Source: Streptomyces sp. (GTDB taxonomy: Bacteria; Actinomycetota; Actinomycetes; Streptomycetales; Streptomycetaceae). From it: DNA of 64,000 bases. The notes below the pieces were generated by a model. That model saw only the letters and a list, made by a program, of their open reading frames with translations. It made no database searches and had not been told where the DNA came from. The stretch spans positions 1 through 64,000 of the forward strand of contig NZ_JAPSKN010000012.1 in NCBI RefSeq assembly GCF_031181705.1, read 5' to 3'. The translations under genes and the position numbers were made by a program. This document shows, in pieces, positions 34,857 to 44,807 of this stretch; position 1 is the stretch's first letter; each line of letters opens with the position of its first letter.

Positions 34857-35162
34857 TCAGTGTGCCCCGTGTCCGGGGGCCAGGTCCTCCACCCTGCGGG
34901 CGAGCTCGAAGTCCTTCTCGGTGACGGCGCCGCCCGCGCTGTGCGTGTGCACGGACAGGGCGACGGTGCGGTAGCCGAGCGTGAGGTCGGAGTGGTGGTC
35001 CAGTTCCTCCTGGACCTGGGCGATGTGGACGACCATCGCCGTCGCGGCGAAGTGCGAGCCGAGCCGGTAGGAGCGGGTGAGGCGGTCCCCGTCGAGGGAC
35101 CAGCCGGGCAGTTCGGCCAGCCGGCCCTCGATCTCCTGGCGCGACAGCGGTTCGACGGGCAT
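34857..35162 (-). CDS. 4a-hydroxytetrahydrobiopterin dehydratase
   Basis: 101-residue pterin-4a-carbinolamine dehydratase (PhhB/PCD family) of full length. The active-site signature is present as LDHHSDLTLGYRTVALSVHTH, with the catalytic histidines; the usual HHP is HHS here, a common bacterial variant. It regenerates the pterin cofactor used by aromatic amino acid hydroxylases. No hydroxylase gene is adjacent; it is coupled instead to a methyltransferase gene. Divergent from an XRE regulator. Confidence 0.9.
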   Translation of the reverse strand: MPVEPLSRQEIEGRLAELPGWSLDGDRLTRSYRLGSHFAATAMVVHIAQVQEELDHHSDLTLGYRTVALSVHTHSAGGAVTEKDFELARRVEDLAPGHGAH

Positions 35163-35290
35163 GGGCTGTGCTCCTTCCCTCGCTGCGGGTGTCCTCGTCG
35201 CCTCTCAGCCTGCCACAACGCGACGTCCGAGACCCTGGTCAGAGCGCCGCGCCCTGTCCGCCGCGGCCGGTTCTCGGATACGGTCCCGGC

Positions 35291-36097
35291 ATGACCACTC
35301 ACCCGTCCACCGCGCAGCGGGGCGTCGGTCCCCTGCTGCGGGCCTGGCGGGAGCAGCGGCGGGTCAGCCAGCTGGAGCTGGCCCTGCGCGCGGACTCCTC
35401 GGCCCGCCACATCAGCTTCGTCGAGACGGGCCGGTCCCGGCCCAGCGAGGAGATGGTGCTGCGGCTGGCCGAGCACCTGGACGTCCCCGTGCGGGAGCGC
35501 AACGCGCTGCTGCTGGCGGCCGGTTACGCCCCGCGCTACCCAAAGACCCCGCTGGACGACCCGGCACTGGGCCCGCTGCGCGAGGGCATCGAGCGGCTGA
35601 TCGGCGGGTACGAGCCGTATCCGGCGCTGGTGGTGGACGCGCGCTACGACGTGGTGGCGGCCAACCGCGGGGTCACGGCGCTGGTCGACGGCGTCTCGCC
35701 GGCCCTGCTGGAGCCGCCGCTGAACGCGATGCGGCTGGCGCTGCACCCAGAGGGCCTCGCACCCCGGATCCGGAACCTGCGCGCCTGGCGCGGGCATCTG
35801 CTGGAGCAGATGGAACGGCAGATCGCGCTGCACCGCTTTGAGCCGCTGCGAGCGCTGTACGAGGAGGTCGCGGCGTATCCGGTGCCGGACGAGGACCCGG
35901 CCGACGACCCCGACGAGCCGGTGCCGTACTTCGCGCTGCCGCTGCGGATCGAGCACGGAGGGCGGACCCTGTCGTTCATCTCCTCGATCTCCACGTTCAA
36001 CACGCCGATGGACGTGACCGTCGCCGAGCTGGCCGTGGAGACGCTGCTCCCGGCCGACCCGGCGACCGCCAAGTACCTTCAGCAGTCGATTTCCTGA
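35291..36097 (+). CDS. XRE family regulator with MmyB-like ligand-binding domain
   Basis: 268 residues. The HTH is in about residues 12-70 (LLRAWREQRRVSQLELALRADSSARHISFVETGRSRPS), followed by a PAS-like MmyB domain (YPALVVDARYDVVAANRGVTAL) thought to bind a small hydrophobic ligand. Such regulators often control an adjacent oxidoreductase gene; here the divergent neighbour is the pterin dehydratase/methyltransferase pair, 128 bases away. The 3' end overlaps the convergent membrane-protein gene by 19 bases. Confidence 0.88.
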   Translation: MTTHPSTAQRGVGPLLRAWREQRRVSQLELALRADSSARHISFVETGRSRPSEEMVLRLAEHLDVPVRERNALLLAAGYAPRYPKTPLDDPALGPLREGIERLIGGYEPYPALVVDARYDVVAANRGVTALVDGVSPALLEPPLNAMRLALHPEGLAPRIRNLRAWRGHLLEQMERQIALHRFEPLRALYEEVAAYPVPDEDPADDPDEPVPYFALPLRIEHGGRTLSFISSISTFNTPMDVTVAELAVETLLPADPATAKYLQQSIS

Positions 36098-36504
36098 CGG
36101 GCTTTCAGGGCGAGGTGCTGGAGCACGGCGAAGCCGGCCACGGTCAGCGCCTGGAGGACCGTCCACACGGCGCCCGCCGTGCTCGGCGAGAGCCACAGCG
36201 CCAGGGCCACCAGGCTCAGCACCGTCCAGGCGAGGTTGGCCTCGACGACCGCCCGCACACCGGGCGCCGGCGGCCGGCGGCGGGCGGCCAGCAGGCCCAC
36301 GCCGGTCGCGTACACGGCGAGGAAGGCGCCCAGCGCGAGCAGCAGCGTCGCGTCGGCCCCGAGGAACCGTCCCAGCGGGCCGGACAGGGCGAGGTAGGCG
36401 AGCGCGTTGGCGCCGGTCACGACGGCGTCCAGGGCCAGGAAGCGGCGCAGCGCGGACTGCGGCTCGATGGTCCGGGCGAGCGCGGCGAGCTGGGTCGTGG
36501 ACAT
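36079..36504 (-). CDS. Small integral membrane protein of unknown function
   Basis: 141 residues with four predicted TM helices (FLALDAVVTGANALAYLAL, TLLLALGAFLAVYATGVGLL, AVVEANLAWTVLSLVALAL, AGAVWTVLQALTVAGFAVL). An N-terminal amphipathic stretch with LRRFLALDAVVTG resembles SPW-repeat-like or DoxX-like small membrane proteins found in actinomycetes, but I cannot name a family. Tail overlaps the XRE gene; no operon partner. Confidence 0.75.
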   Translation of the reverse strand: MSTTQLAALARTIEPQSALRRFLALDAVVTGANALAYLALSGPLGRFLGADATLLLALGAFLAVYATGVGLLAARRRPPAPGVRAVVEANLAWTVLSLVALALWLSPSTAGAVWTVLQALTVAGFAVLQHLALKARQEIDC

Positions 36505-36603
36505 GGGGCGTCATCCTCCGTCGGTTGCGGTGCCCGACCGGGCCGGCACGTGTGGGCTCGTCCGGGCGGCTGGTGTGCGGCCGGGCGGGTGGTGCGGCCG
36601 GGG

Positions 36604-36641
36604 CCGGGTCCCGGGCCGGAGTGCGCCGGCCCGGGACCCGG
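36604..36641. repeat. 16-bp perfect inverted repeat between divergent genes
   Basis: CCGGGTCCCGGGCCGG (36604-36619) pairs perfectly with CCGGCCCGGGACCCGG (36626-36641), 6-base loop. It lies in a 295-base gap between divergently transcribed genes, not where a terminator is expected. Confidence 0.6.
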
Positions 36642-36676
36642 TGTGCTCACGATCCCGCGCGGGCGGCGGCCGGTCG

Positions 36677-36693
36677 ATTACCCGTGGGGTAAT
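36677..36693. promoter_or_regulatory. Palindromic operator candidate upstream of DUF5753 regulator
   Basis: ATTACCCGTGGGGTAAT is a perfect 7-3-7 palindrome in an otherwise GC-rich region, 107 bases before the XRE/DUF5753 gene and 173 before the divergent membrane-protein gene. AT-rich palindromes of this kind usually bind a dimeric regulator, possibly the adjacent XRE protein. Confidence 0.45.
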
Positions 36694-36799
36694 GCCGCCG
36701 CGCGCCCCTGCTCCGCGATCTCCTCGCCGTCGGGCCTGTGATGCGGACGGCCGGGCGTGCCACACTGATCGCGGACGTGGCACGTTGGGGAGGCGTGGC

Positions 36800-37663
36800 G
36801 TGAGTGAACGGCGGGCCGCACCCACCGTGGGCCAGGTGGTGCTGGGCAGACGGCTGCAGGAGCTGCGCGAGGCGGCGGGCCTCAGCCGTGAGGAGGCCGC
36901 GCGGGTGCTGCGCGTCGCCCCGGCGACGGTCCGGCGGATGGAGACCGCCGACGTCGCGCTGAAGATCCCGTACGTGCAGATCCTGCTGACCGCGTACGGA
37001 GTCGCCGAGGACGAGGTGAGCGCGTTCGTCGAACTCGCCGAGGAGGCGAACCGGCCCGGCTGGTGGCAGCGGTTCCACGACGTGCTGCCCGAGTGGTTCA
37101 GCCTGTACGTGAGCCTGGAGGGCGCCGCCCGGATCATCCGGTCCTACGAGCCGCACTTCGTGCCGGGCCTGCTGCAGACCGAGGGATACGCGCGTGCCGT
37201 GCTGGAGACCGGCACCATCGCGAACGCCGGTGCCGAGGCGGTGGAGCGGCACGTGTCGCTGCGGATGGAGCGGCAGCGGCTGCTGGAGCGCGCCGACCCG
37301 CCGCACCTGTGGGTGATCATGGACGAGACGGTGCTGCGCCGCCCGGTGAGCATCGACGGGCGGGTGATGCGCGACCAGCTGGACAAGCTGCTGGAGTACG
37401 CCGCGCGGGACCGCGTCACACTCCAGGTCGCCGAGTTCGCGGACGGTCCGCATCCGGGGACGTACGCGCCGTTCTCGCTGTTCCGCTTCGCCGAGCCCGA
37501 GCTGCCCGACATGGTGTTCACCGAGTACCTGACCGGCGCGCTGTACCTCGACTCCCGCAAGGAGGTCTCGGCGCACCTGGAGGTCCTGGACCACATGACC
37601 GCCCGCGCCGGCTCCACGCAGCGCACCCAGGCGCTGCTGCGGCGGTACCGCGACAGCTTCTGA
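36800..37663 (+). CDS. XRE family regulator with DUF5753 domain
   Basis: 287 residues. The HTH (about residues 12-70, LGRRLQELREAAGLSREEAARVLRVAPATVRRMETAD) and a DUF5753 effector domain from about 105 (YEPHFVPGLLQTEGYARAVL, RQRLLERADPPHLWVIMDETVL). This is the expanded Streptomyces regulator type that normally sits next to a small DUF397 gene. None is present here; the next gene is a NarJ-like chaperone. GTG at 36800 is chosen because the HTH follows directly. Confidence 0.9.
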   Translation: MSERRAAPTVGQVVLGRRLQELREAAGLSREEAARVLRVAPATVRRMETADVALKIPYVQILLTAYGVAEDEVSAFVELAEEANRPGWWQRFHDVLPEWFSLYVSLEGAARIIRSYEPHFVPGLLQTEGYARAVLETGTIANAGAEAVERHVSLRMERQRLLERADPPHLWVIMDETVLRRPVSIDGRVMRDQLDKLLEYAARDRVTLQVAEFADGPHPGTYAPFSLFRFAEPELPDMVFTEYLTGALYLDSRKEVSAHLEVLDHMTARAGSTQRTQALLRRYRDSF

Positions 37664-37816
37664 GGCGGCTGCCCGATCCCGTCCCAGGTCGCTCCCCGCC
37701 CGACGTCATGGCACGGGTACTGACCCGTACGGGCGCCGCCGGCAGGTGCGCCCCCCGGCCCGCCCCTAGCGTCGGCATCACGGGGCAGCCCAGGGAGCGC
37801 ACGCGAAGGAGATCCG

Positions 37817-38284
37817 ATGCCCGGATTCGAGGTGCTGTACCAGGCGGCCGCGCTGTGCCTGATGTTCCCCGACGACGACTTCCGCACCCGGCTGCCGCTG
37901 CTGCGCGAAGCCGCCCCGCAGCTGCGGGAGTTCGCCGACCACGCGGCGCTGACCCCGCCGCGCGAGCTGGCGGCGCACTACGTCGAGGTCTTCGAGGCGG
38001 AGCCGGACCACAGCCTGTATCTCAGCGCGTGGCGCGAGGCGGCCCCCACGCCCTCCGAGGAGCTGTACCGGTCGCACGGCCTGGAGACCACCGGTGAGGA
38101 ACCGCCGGACTTCCTCCCGGCGGTCCTGGAGTGCGCGGCCCGCACCGGCGACACCCAGCTCCTGGCGGACCACCACGACGGCCTGGACCTGCTCCGCGTC
38201 CGCCTCACCGATTTCGGCACGCCGTACGCGACCGTGCTGGACGCGGTGTGCGCGACCCTGCCGCCCACCGCCCCGGAGCGCTAG
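37817..38284 (+). CDS. NarJ/TorD-like molybdoenzyme assembly chaperone
   Basis: 155 residues, all-helical, beginning VLYQAAALCLMFPDDDFRTRLPLL like the N-terminus of NarJ, with LAAHYVEVFEAEPDHSLYLS in place of the NarJ motif YVxxFDxxxxxSLYL. NarJ proteins insert the molybdenum cofactor into nitrate reductase. No narGHI or other molybdoenzyme adjoins it; the nearest is the formate dehydrogenase about 24 kb away. Excellent RBS (AAGGAGATCCG before ATG). The call to the family is by pattern, not by a search. Confidence 0.7.
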   Translation: MPGFEVLYQAAALCLMFPDDDFRTRLPLLREAAPQLREFADHAALTPPRELAAHYVEVFEAEPDHSLYLSAWREAAPTPSEELYRSHGLETTGEEPPDFLPAVLECAARTGDTQLLADHHDGLDLLRVRLTDFGTPYATVLDAVCATLPPTAPER

Positions 38285-38321
38285 GGGCGTCGCGGGGCGG
38301 GAGGGACTGCGCGGACCCGCC

Positions 38322-40193
<1,872 letters not shown>

Positions 40194-40241
40194 CGCTGTC
40201 CCCTTCCGCCAGGGCGCTCCGCCACACTCTCCAGCACAAAA

Positions 40242-40262
40242 CTTGAGTGCGCCGTTGTCAAT
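40242..40262. promoter_or_regulatory. HAIR-like HspR site upstream of dnaK
   Basis: CTTGAGT, seven bases, then TGTCAAT: the left half matches the HAIR consensus CTTGAGT-N7-ACTCAAG exactly and the right half keeps TCAA (4 of 7). It lies 49-69 bases before the dnaK start and overlaps the last codon of the GDPD gene. Confidence 0.6.
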
Positions 40263-40998
40263 GCCGCGTGGGGCTGATCGGCCCGCGCAGCGCCACCGCG
40301 CGCCGGGGCCGGTCGGTGACGAGCACGTCGACGCGCGGGTGGGCGAGGAAGGCGCGCATGAGGGTGTCGTCGTTGACCGTCCACACCATGGTGAACAGGC
40401 CGCGCCGGGCCGCCTCGCGCAGTACGTTCGCCCTGGCCAGCCGCTGGTGCACGGCGACGCCGTGGGCGCCGCAGGCCCGGATGCGGCGGGCCGGGAACAG
40501 TTCGCTCAGCCGGGTCCCGGGCAGCCGGGCCAGGGCCAGCTCGCTGCGGTCACGGCCCAGGGACAGGGCGGTGCGCACCCGGGGGTGGGACCGGGCGACG
40601 GCGGCGACGGAACGGTCCTCCAGGGTCGTCACGACGAGGCCGTCCTCGCCCAGCAGGGCGACCGCCCGGTCGAGCACCTCCCGCTCGTAGCCCACCTCCT
40701 TCAGGTCCAGGTGTGCCACCAGCTTCCCGGCGATCAGCGCCATGACCTCCTCGACCACGGGCACGTCATATCCGGCCCGCTCGCTCAGCTCGGCGTGGGT
40801 GAGCGCGGACAGCGGCGGCCCGGCGGGGCCGACCCGGGGATCGTGGTGGACGACGAGGACACCGTCGCCCGTGCGCCGGACGTCGAACTCGACGTACTCG
40901 GCGCCGGACTCCAGCGCGTCCCGGTACGCCTCCCAGGTGGCGGCGCCGGCGCGCTCGGAGCCGCCCCGGTGGGCGGAGACGGCGGGGCGTGGCGTCAT
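40258..40998 (-). CDS. Glycerophosphodiester phosphodiesterase family protein
   Basis: 246-residue GDPD TIM barrel with no signal peptide. The catalytic HRGGSE (residues 9-14), the metal ligands in [21 protein letters not shown] and the C-terminal [12 protein letters not shown] and DVLVTDRP motifs are intact. It hydrolyses glycerophosphodiesters to glycerol-3-phosphate and alcohol. The ATG at 40998 overlaps the TGA of a 55-residue upstream ORF, indicating coupling. Confidence 0.92.
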   Translation of the reverse strand: MTPRPAVSAHRGGSERAGAATWEAYRDALESGAEYVEFDVRRTGDGVLVVHHDPRVGPAGPPLSALTHAELSERAGYDVPVVEEVMALIAGKLVAHLDLKEVGYEREVLDRAVALLGEDGLVVTTLEDRSVAAVARSHPRVRTALSLGRDRSELALARLPGTRLSELFPARRIRACGAHGVAVHQRLARANVLREAARRGLFTMVWTVNDDTLMRAFLAHPRVDVLVTDRPRRAVALRGPISPTRH

Positions 40999-41162
40999 GG
41001 CCGGGGACTCCGGGAGAGCGAGCGCGGGGGCGGGAGGGGGACGACGAAGGGCAGTTCGTCGACGTAGGCCTCGACGCCGAAGGCGAGGTCCAGTCGGAGT
41101 GCGTTGACGCCCGCGGACGGGTGGGAGATGCACCGAGCGCTGGTGGACGTTCCCGGCGGCAT
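40995..41162 (-). CDS. Small ORF coupled to GDPD gene (unknown function)
   Basis: 55 residues starting MPPGTSTSARC, with a central LRLDLAFGVEAYVDELPFVV and a Pro/Arg/Ser tail. Support: a good RBS (GGAAGGAAC, 3 bases before ATG), about 87 percent G/C at third codon positions, and a 4-base ATGA overlap with the GDPD start. No family recognised. It could instead be the remnant of a longer lost gene. Confidence 0.5.
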   Translation of the reverse strand: MPPGTSTSARCISHPSAGVNALRLDLAFGVEAYVDELPFVVPLPPPRSLSRSPRP

Positions 41163-41348
41163 CGCGTTCCTTCCGGCCCGTCGGTGGCGAAGCGACTGGT
41201 TCTCCACCCCGGCCCCGCGCGGCGAACCGGCGACGCCCGCCGGGCGAACCCGCCAGGTCGACCCGGCCCGGCCCGCGCCGCACCGGGCCACGGGCGGCAC
41301 ACGGGCCGTGCCCCCGAGGGCGGGCCCGTGTGACGCCGGTGGATCGGG

Positions 41349-41777
41349 TCAGGCGAGCTTGGCGGTCAGGGTGATGGGCGTGGCCTTCAGGGCCTGGCTG
41401 ACCGGGCAGCCGACCTTGGCCTCCTCCGCGGCGGCGAGGAAGGCCTCCTCGTCCATGCCCGGGACGGTGCCCTCGACGGTGAGGTGGATGCCGGTGATGC
41501 CCTCACCCGGCTGGAAGGTGACGTCCGCCGAGGTCACCAGCTTGGTCGGCGGGGTGCCGGCCTTGTCGAGGATGTTGGAGAAGGCCATCGAGAAGCAGCT
41601 GGAGTGGGCCGCGGCGATCAGCTCCTCCGGGCTGGTCTTCCCGCCCGGCTCCTCGGTACGGGCCGCCCAGGAGACCGGCTGCTCGGTGAGGATGCCCGAG
41701 GAGTCGAAGGTGACGACACCGTTGCCCTTGAAGAGGTTGCCTTCCCACACGGTGTGGGCGGAGCGCGTGGCTGCCAT
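41349..41777 (-). CDS. OsmC family peroxiredoxin
   Basis: 142 residues. OsmC/Ohr proteins reduce organic hydroperoxides with two cysteines, here Cys in AHSSCFSMAFS (about residue 60) and Cys in KVGCPVSQAL (about 125). TSPEELIAAAHSSCF and the glutamate needed for activity are conserved, and the N-terminal HTVWEGNLFKGNG is typical of the OsmC subgroup. ATG at 41777 preceded by AAAGGA. Single gene. Confidence 0.93.
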   Translation of the reverse strand: MAATRSAHTVWEGNLFKGNGVVTFDSSGILTEQPVSWAARTEEPGGKTSPEELIAAAHSSCFSMAFSNILDKAGTPPTKLVTSADVTFQPGEGITGIHLTVEGTVPGMDEEAFLAAAEEAKVGCPVSQALKATPITLTAKLA

Positions 41778-41849
41778 GACGCATCCTTTCGATGAGTATC
41801 CGGAACCCGGTCGTTCGGGGTTCCTCACCCCATCCGATCACACTCCGGC

Positions 41850-43652
41850 TCAACTCACGCGGAAGACCGGTCCTCTGGCGCTGAACGGCAGCCGCGCTCC
41901 GGCCGGGATCAGGTAGGCGTGCTCGCGCCGCACCCGCAGGGTGTCGCACCAGCCGTCGGTGATGACCAGGACGGGCGCGCCGGGCGGGAAGTCGTCCGCG
42001 CGGTGCAGCAGGTCGACGCCGGGCTGCAGGACGGTGCCGCCGCGGCCGTGCACCCGGACCCGCCCGGCGATCTCCGTCACGGGCAGATAGCCCGCGTCGT
42101 GCGGGGCCGCGTCGCAGAACACGACCCGGGCGGCGGGGACGTCACGTGCCTCGGCGTACGAGGCGATCGCGCCCAGCGCCTTGCCGAGCAGGACGCGGTC
42201 CATGGAGCCGGAGGTGTCCAGGACCACGCCGAAGGTGCAGCGGGCGATCTCCTCGGGCGGGAAGTACCGCCCGGCGCGCGGGATGCCGGGCGTGGACGCC
42301 TGGCGCCGCGAGGGCCGGGCGTAGGAACGGACGGGTTCGGGGCGGGGCACGAACTCGTCGAACCAGCGGGCCAGGCGCGCGTCCCAGGGCAGCGGCGGGT
42401 GGCTCAGCGCCCGGATCTCCTCGACCAGCCCGCCGGGCAGGAAACCGCGCTCCTGCCGCTGGTGCAGGTCCAGGCCCTGGGCGAGGCCGCGGCGGTAGAA
42501 CGCGTCGAGGTCGACGTAGTCCCGGGGCGAGCCGAGCGGACCGCCGAGGATGTCCCCCACCCCCTTGCCGCGCAGGGTGGCCAGGCGGCGCCGCCGACGC
42601 AAGTCGCCGGCGACGCGGTCGTAGACCTCCTCGGCGGACAGGCCGGCGAGCTGCGGGTCGTACAGCAGTCCCTCCGGCATGGTGCCGACCTCCATCTCGG
42701 TCAGCCAGCCGTTGACGACGTAGTCGCAGGCGACGTTGAACAGGTAGGGGTCGCGGGTGCCGCAGCGGTCGCCGTGGCGCAGGGCGGCGTGCAGCATCTC
42801 GTGGGCGAGGACGAACCGCCACTCCTCGTCCTCGAAACCGCGCAGGGGGTTGATGTAGATCTCGCCCGCCTCGGCGTCGACCGCGGCGACCGCGATGCCG
42901 TGGGCGCGGGCGAGTTCGGCGTCGGCGACCAGCTTGATGCCGGCCGCGATGCCGCCGAGCAGCGGGTAGGAGGAGATGAACCAGCTCAGCGCCCGCTGCC
43001 AGGGGCGCTGAGCTGGCGTCTCGCCGTCCAGGCTGTCGCGGCGCCCGCCCGCCATGTCCATCGCGGCGGACACCGTCCGGGTCAGGGCGGTGGCGAAGGC
43101 CAACTGCCAGTCGGGCGGCCGCGACCAGCCCGTCCACGGCACCAGCACCTGGTCGGGCTCGCCGCCGGCCGTGCCGCAGCGCTCGTAGACCGGGGGCAGT
43201 CCGTCGCGCCGCCAGCGGGCGGCGAGCTGCTCCTCGTCGCCGTCCGGGTAGGCGGCGGGCAGGTGTTCAGGAGTCTCGCCGACGGTGAAGCCGAGCAGGA
43301 AGCGGTTGACGACGACGCAGCGGGCGGCGAGGTCGAAGCGGTCGGGCTGGACGCGCTCGCCCTTGACCGCGGGGACGTGCCCGAAGCCCAGGTGCAGCAC
43401 GGCGTGGGCGAGCGCCCAGGACCAGGCGGCGGGCTCGGCGAGCCGGTCCGGGTGGACGTGCAGGTCGCCGTCGGAGTCGACGGCGACGAGCCCGTCGCGC
43501 GGCGCGAAGCGGCACTCCTCCTGGCGGCAGACGTCGAACTCCACGGCCGCGAGGGCGGGGTTGGCCCGCATCAGCCGCATGCCCTCGGCGAACGCCTCCC
43601 CCGCGAGGTCCCGCTTCTTCTTGCGCTGGTCCTTGCCGTGGGCGCGGCTCAC
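41850..43652 (-). CDS. DUF2201-type metallopeptidase-like protein with VWA-like domain
   Basis: 600 residues. A central putative zinc metallopeptidase motif LAHEMLHAALRHGDR (about residues 280-294) is followed by a C-terminal VWA-like domain with a MIDAS-type DTSGSMD (about residue 478). The N-terminal part repeats the fold: LAHAVLHLGFGHV at residues 81-93 then DLAARCVVVNRFL, parallel to FNVACDYVVNGWL after the main motif, but with Ala in place of the catalytic Glu. The GTG start overlaps the stop of the MoxR-type ATPase by 4 bases; such ATPase/VWA pairs work together in remodelling or activating target complexes. Confidence 0.87.
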   Translation of the reverse strand: MSRAHGKDQRKKKRDLAGEAFAEGMRLMRANPALAAVEFDVCRQEECRFAPRDGLVAVDSDGDLHVHPDRLAEPAAWSWALAHAVLHLGFGHVPAVKGERVQPDRFDLAARCVVVNRFLLGFTVGETPEHLPAAYPDGDEEQLAARWRRDGLPPVYERCGTAGGEPDQVLVPWTGWSRPPDWQLAFATALTRTVSAAMDMAGGRRDSLDGETPAQRPWQRALSWFISSYPLLGGIAAGIKLVADAELARAHGIAVAAVDAEAGEIYINPLRGFEDEEWRFVLAHEMLHAALRHGDRCGTRDPYLFNVACDYVVNGWLTEMEVGTMPEGLLYDPQLAGLSAEEVYDRVAGDLRRRRRLATLRGKGVGDILGGPLGSPRDYVDLDAFYRRGLAQGLDLHQRQERGFLPGGLVEEIRALSHPPLPWDARLARWFDEFVPRPEPVRSYARPSRRQASTPGIPRAGRYFPPEEIARCTFGVVLDTSGSMDRVLLGKALGAIASYAEARDVPAARVVFCDAAPHDAGYLPVTEIAGRVRVHGRGGTVLQPGVDLLHRADDFPPGAPVLVITDGWCDTLRVRREHAYLIPAGARLPFSARGPVFRVS

Positions 43653-44767
43653 CGCCGCGCCTCCACCAGCCGGGGCATGTCCCTGGCCGCCTCGACGAGG
43701 AACCAGGAGGGCAGCACGGGGTTGCCGTCGGCGTCGGAGGCGATGACGGTCTGGGCGACCTCGACGGAGATCTCGGCGAGCTGCACCAGCAGCGACTTGG
43801 CGCGGTAGGCGGTCTGCCGGCCGTTGGCCGACATGTGCTCCTTGCTGACGGGCAGTTCCTTGACCAGACGGCCGCGGAAGGAGTCGGCGAGGTAGTAGAG
43901 CAGGTCGCGGTCCTCCGGGCGGTTGGGCCAGCGGGCGTCGCCCTTGATGATCGCCTCGATGCCGTAGCGGCTGCGCACGATCTTGACGTAGCCGCAGAAG
44001 GCCTGGGCGTGGGCGGGCGTGAGTGTGCCGTGCGCGAGGACCCGCAGCGTCTCCTCGTCGAGGTCCCGGCCGAAGGAGTGCAGGGCGTCGGAGAGCATGT
44101 GCCAGGAGCGGGGCGTGGAGAACGGCTCCTCCGTCTTCGGCGGCTTGGACCACAGGTGGTCGGGCCGGTCGGTGAGGTGGTCCACGACCCACGGGTGGAT
44201 GCCGTTGCCGCCGGCCCAGGCCAGCCAGTCCTTCGCTGAGGCCTCCAGATGGACGTGGGTGAGCCGGTTGACCAGCGCGGAGGCGAGGGGCCGGGCGAGC
44301 GCGTTGTCGGTGGCGCGGTTGCCGGCGCCGATGACGATCGAGCCCTCGGGCAGCTCGTAGCTGCCGATGCGGCGGTCCAGGATCAGCGAGTAGAACGCCT
44401 TCTGCACGTCCGGCGTGGCCGCGTTGAGCTCGTCCAGGAACAGGCAGTACGGCTCGTCCCGGGCGATGGCCTCCGGCGGGCAGAACACCGAGCGGCCGTC
44501 GCGGATCTGCGGGACGCCGATGAGGTCCTCGGGGGCGAGCTGGGTGCCCAGCAGGCTCACGCACTCCAGACCCAGCGACTCGGCGAAGTTCCGCACGAGG
44601 GAGGACTTCCCGATGCCGGGGGCGCCCCAGATGAAGACCGGCCGGACCGTGGCCAGGCCGAGCAGCAGGTCGGGGATGCGGGCGGGCGTGACCGTGACGG
44701 CTGCCTGCAAAGCAGCGACTCCTTGCGGGTGTTCGAGAAGGACGCGCAGGTCCGCGACGTCCGGCAC
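43649..44767 (-). CDS. MoxR-type AAA ATPase
   Basis: 372 residues. Walker A GAPGIGKS (residues 48-55), Walker B CLFLDELN (about 108-115) and sensor 1 VIGAGNRATDN are intact. The protein partners the VWA/metallopeptidase encoded right after it, with a 4-base overlap, as in MoxR/CoxD-CoxE-like modules that insert metals or remodel proteins. GTG at 44767 (VPDVADLRV) gives the best N-terminus; upstream in-frame sequence is Cys/Arg-rich and unlikely to be coding. Confidence 0.9.
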   Translation of the reverse strand: MPDVADLRVLLEHPQGVAALQAAVTVTPARIPDLLLGLATVRPVFIWGAPGIGKSSLVRNFAESLGLECVSLLGTQLAPEDLIGVPQIRDGRSVFCPPEAIARDEPYCLFLDELNAATPDVQKAFYSLILDRRIGSYELPEGSIVIGAGNRATDNALARPLASALVNRLTHVHLEASAKDWLAWAGGNGIHPWVVDHLTDRPDHLWSKPPKTEEPFSTPRSWHMLSDALHSFGRDLDEETLRVLAHGTLTPAHAQAFCGYVKIVRSRYGIEAIIKGDARWPNRPEDRDLLYYLADSFRGRLVKELPVSKEHMSANGRQTAYRAKSLLVQLAEISVEVAQTVIASDADGNPVLPSWFLVEAARDMPRLVEARR

Positions 44768-44807
44768 GAACAGTGTGGGCGTACGGCCCGCGAGGCGCAG
44801 CCGATTT

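Noticed and set aside
41163-41348. Possible longer gene upstream of the 55-residue ORF
   Set aside because: The frame to 41300 lacks RBS and typical codon use, so only the part from 41162 is accepted.
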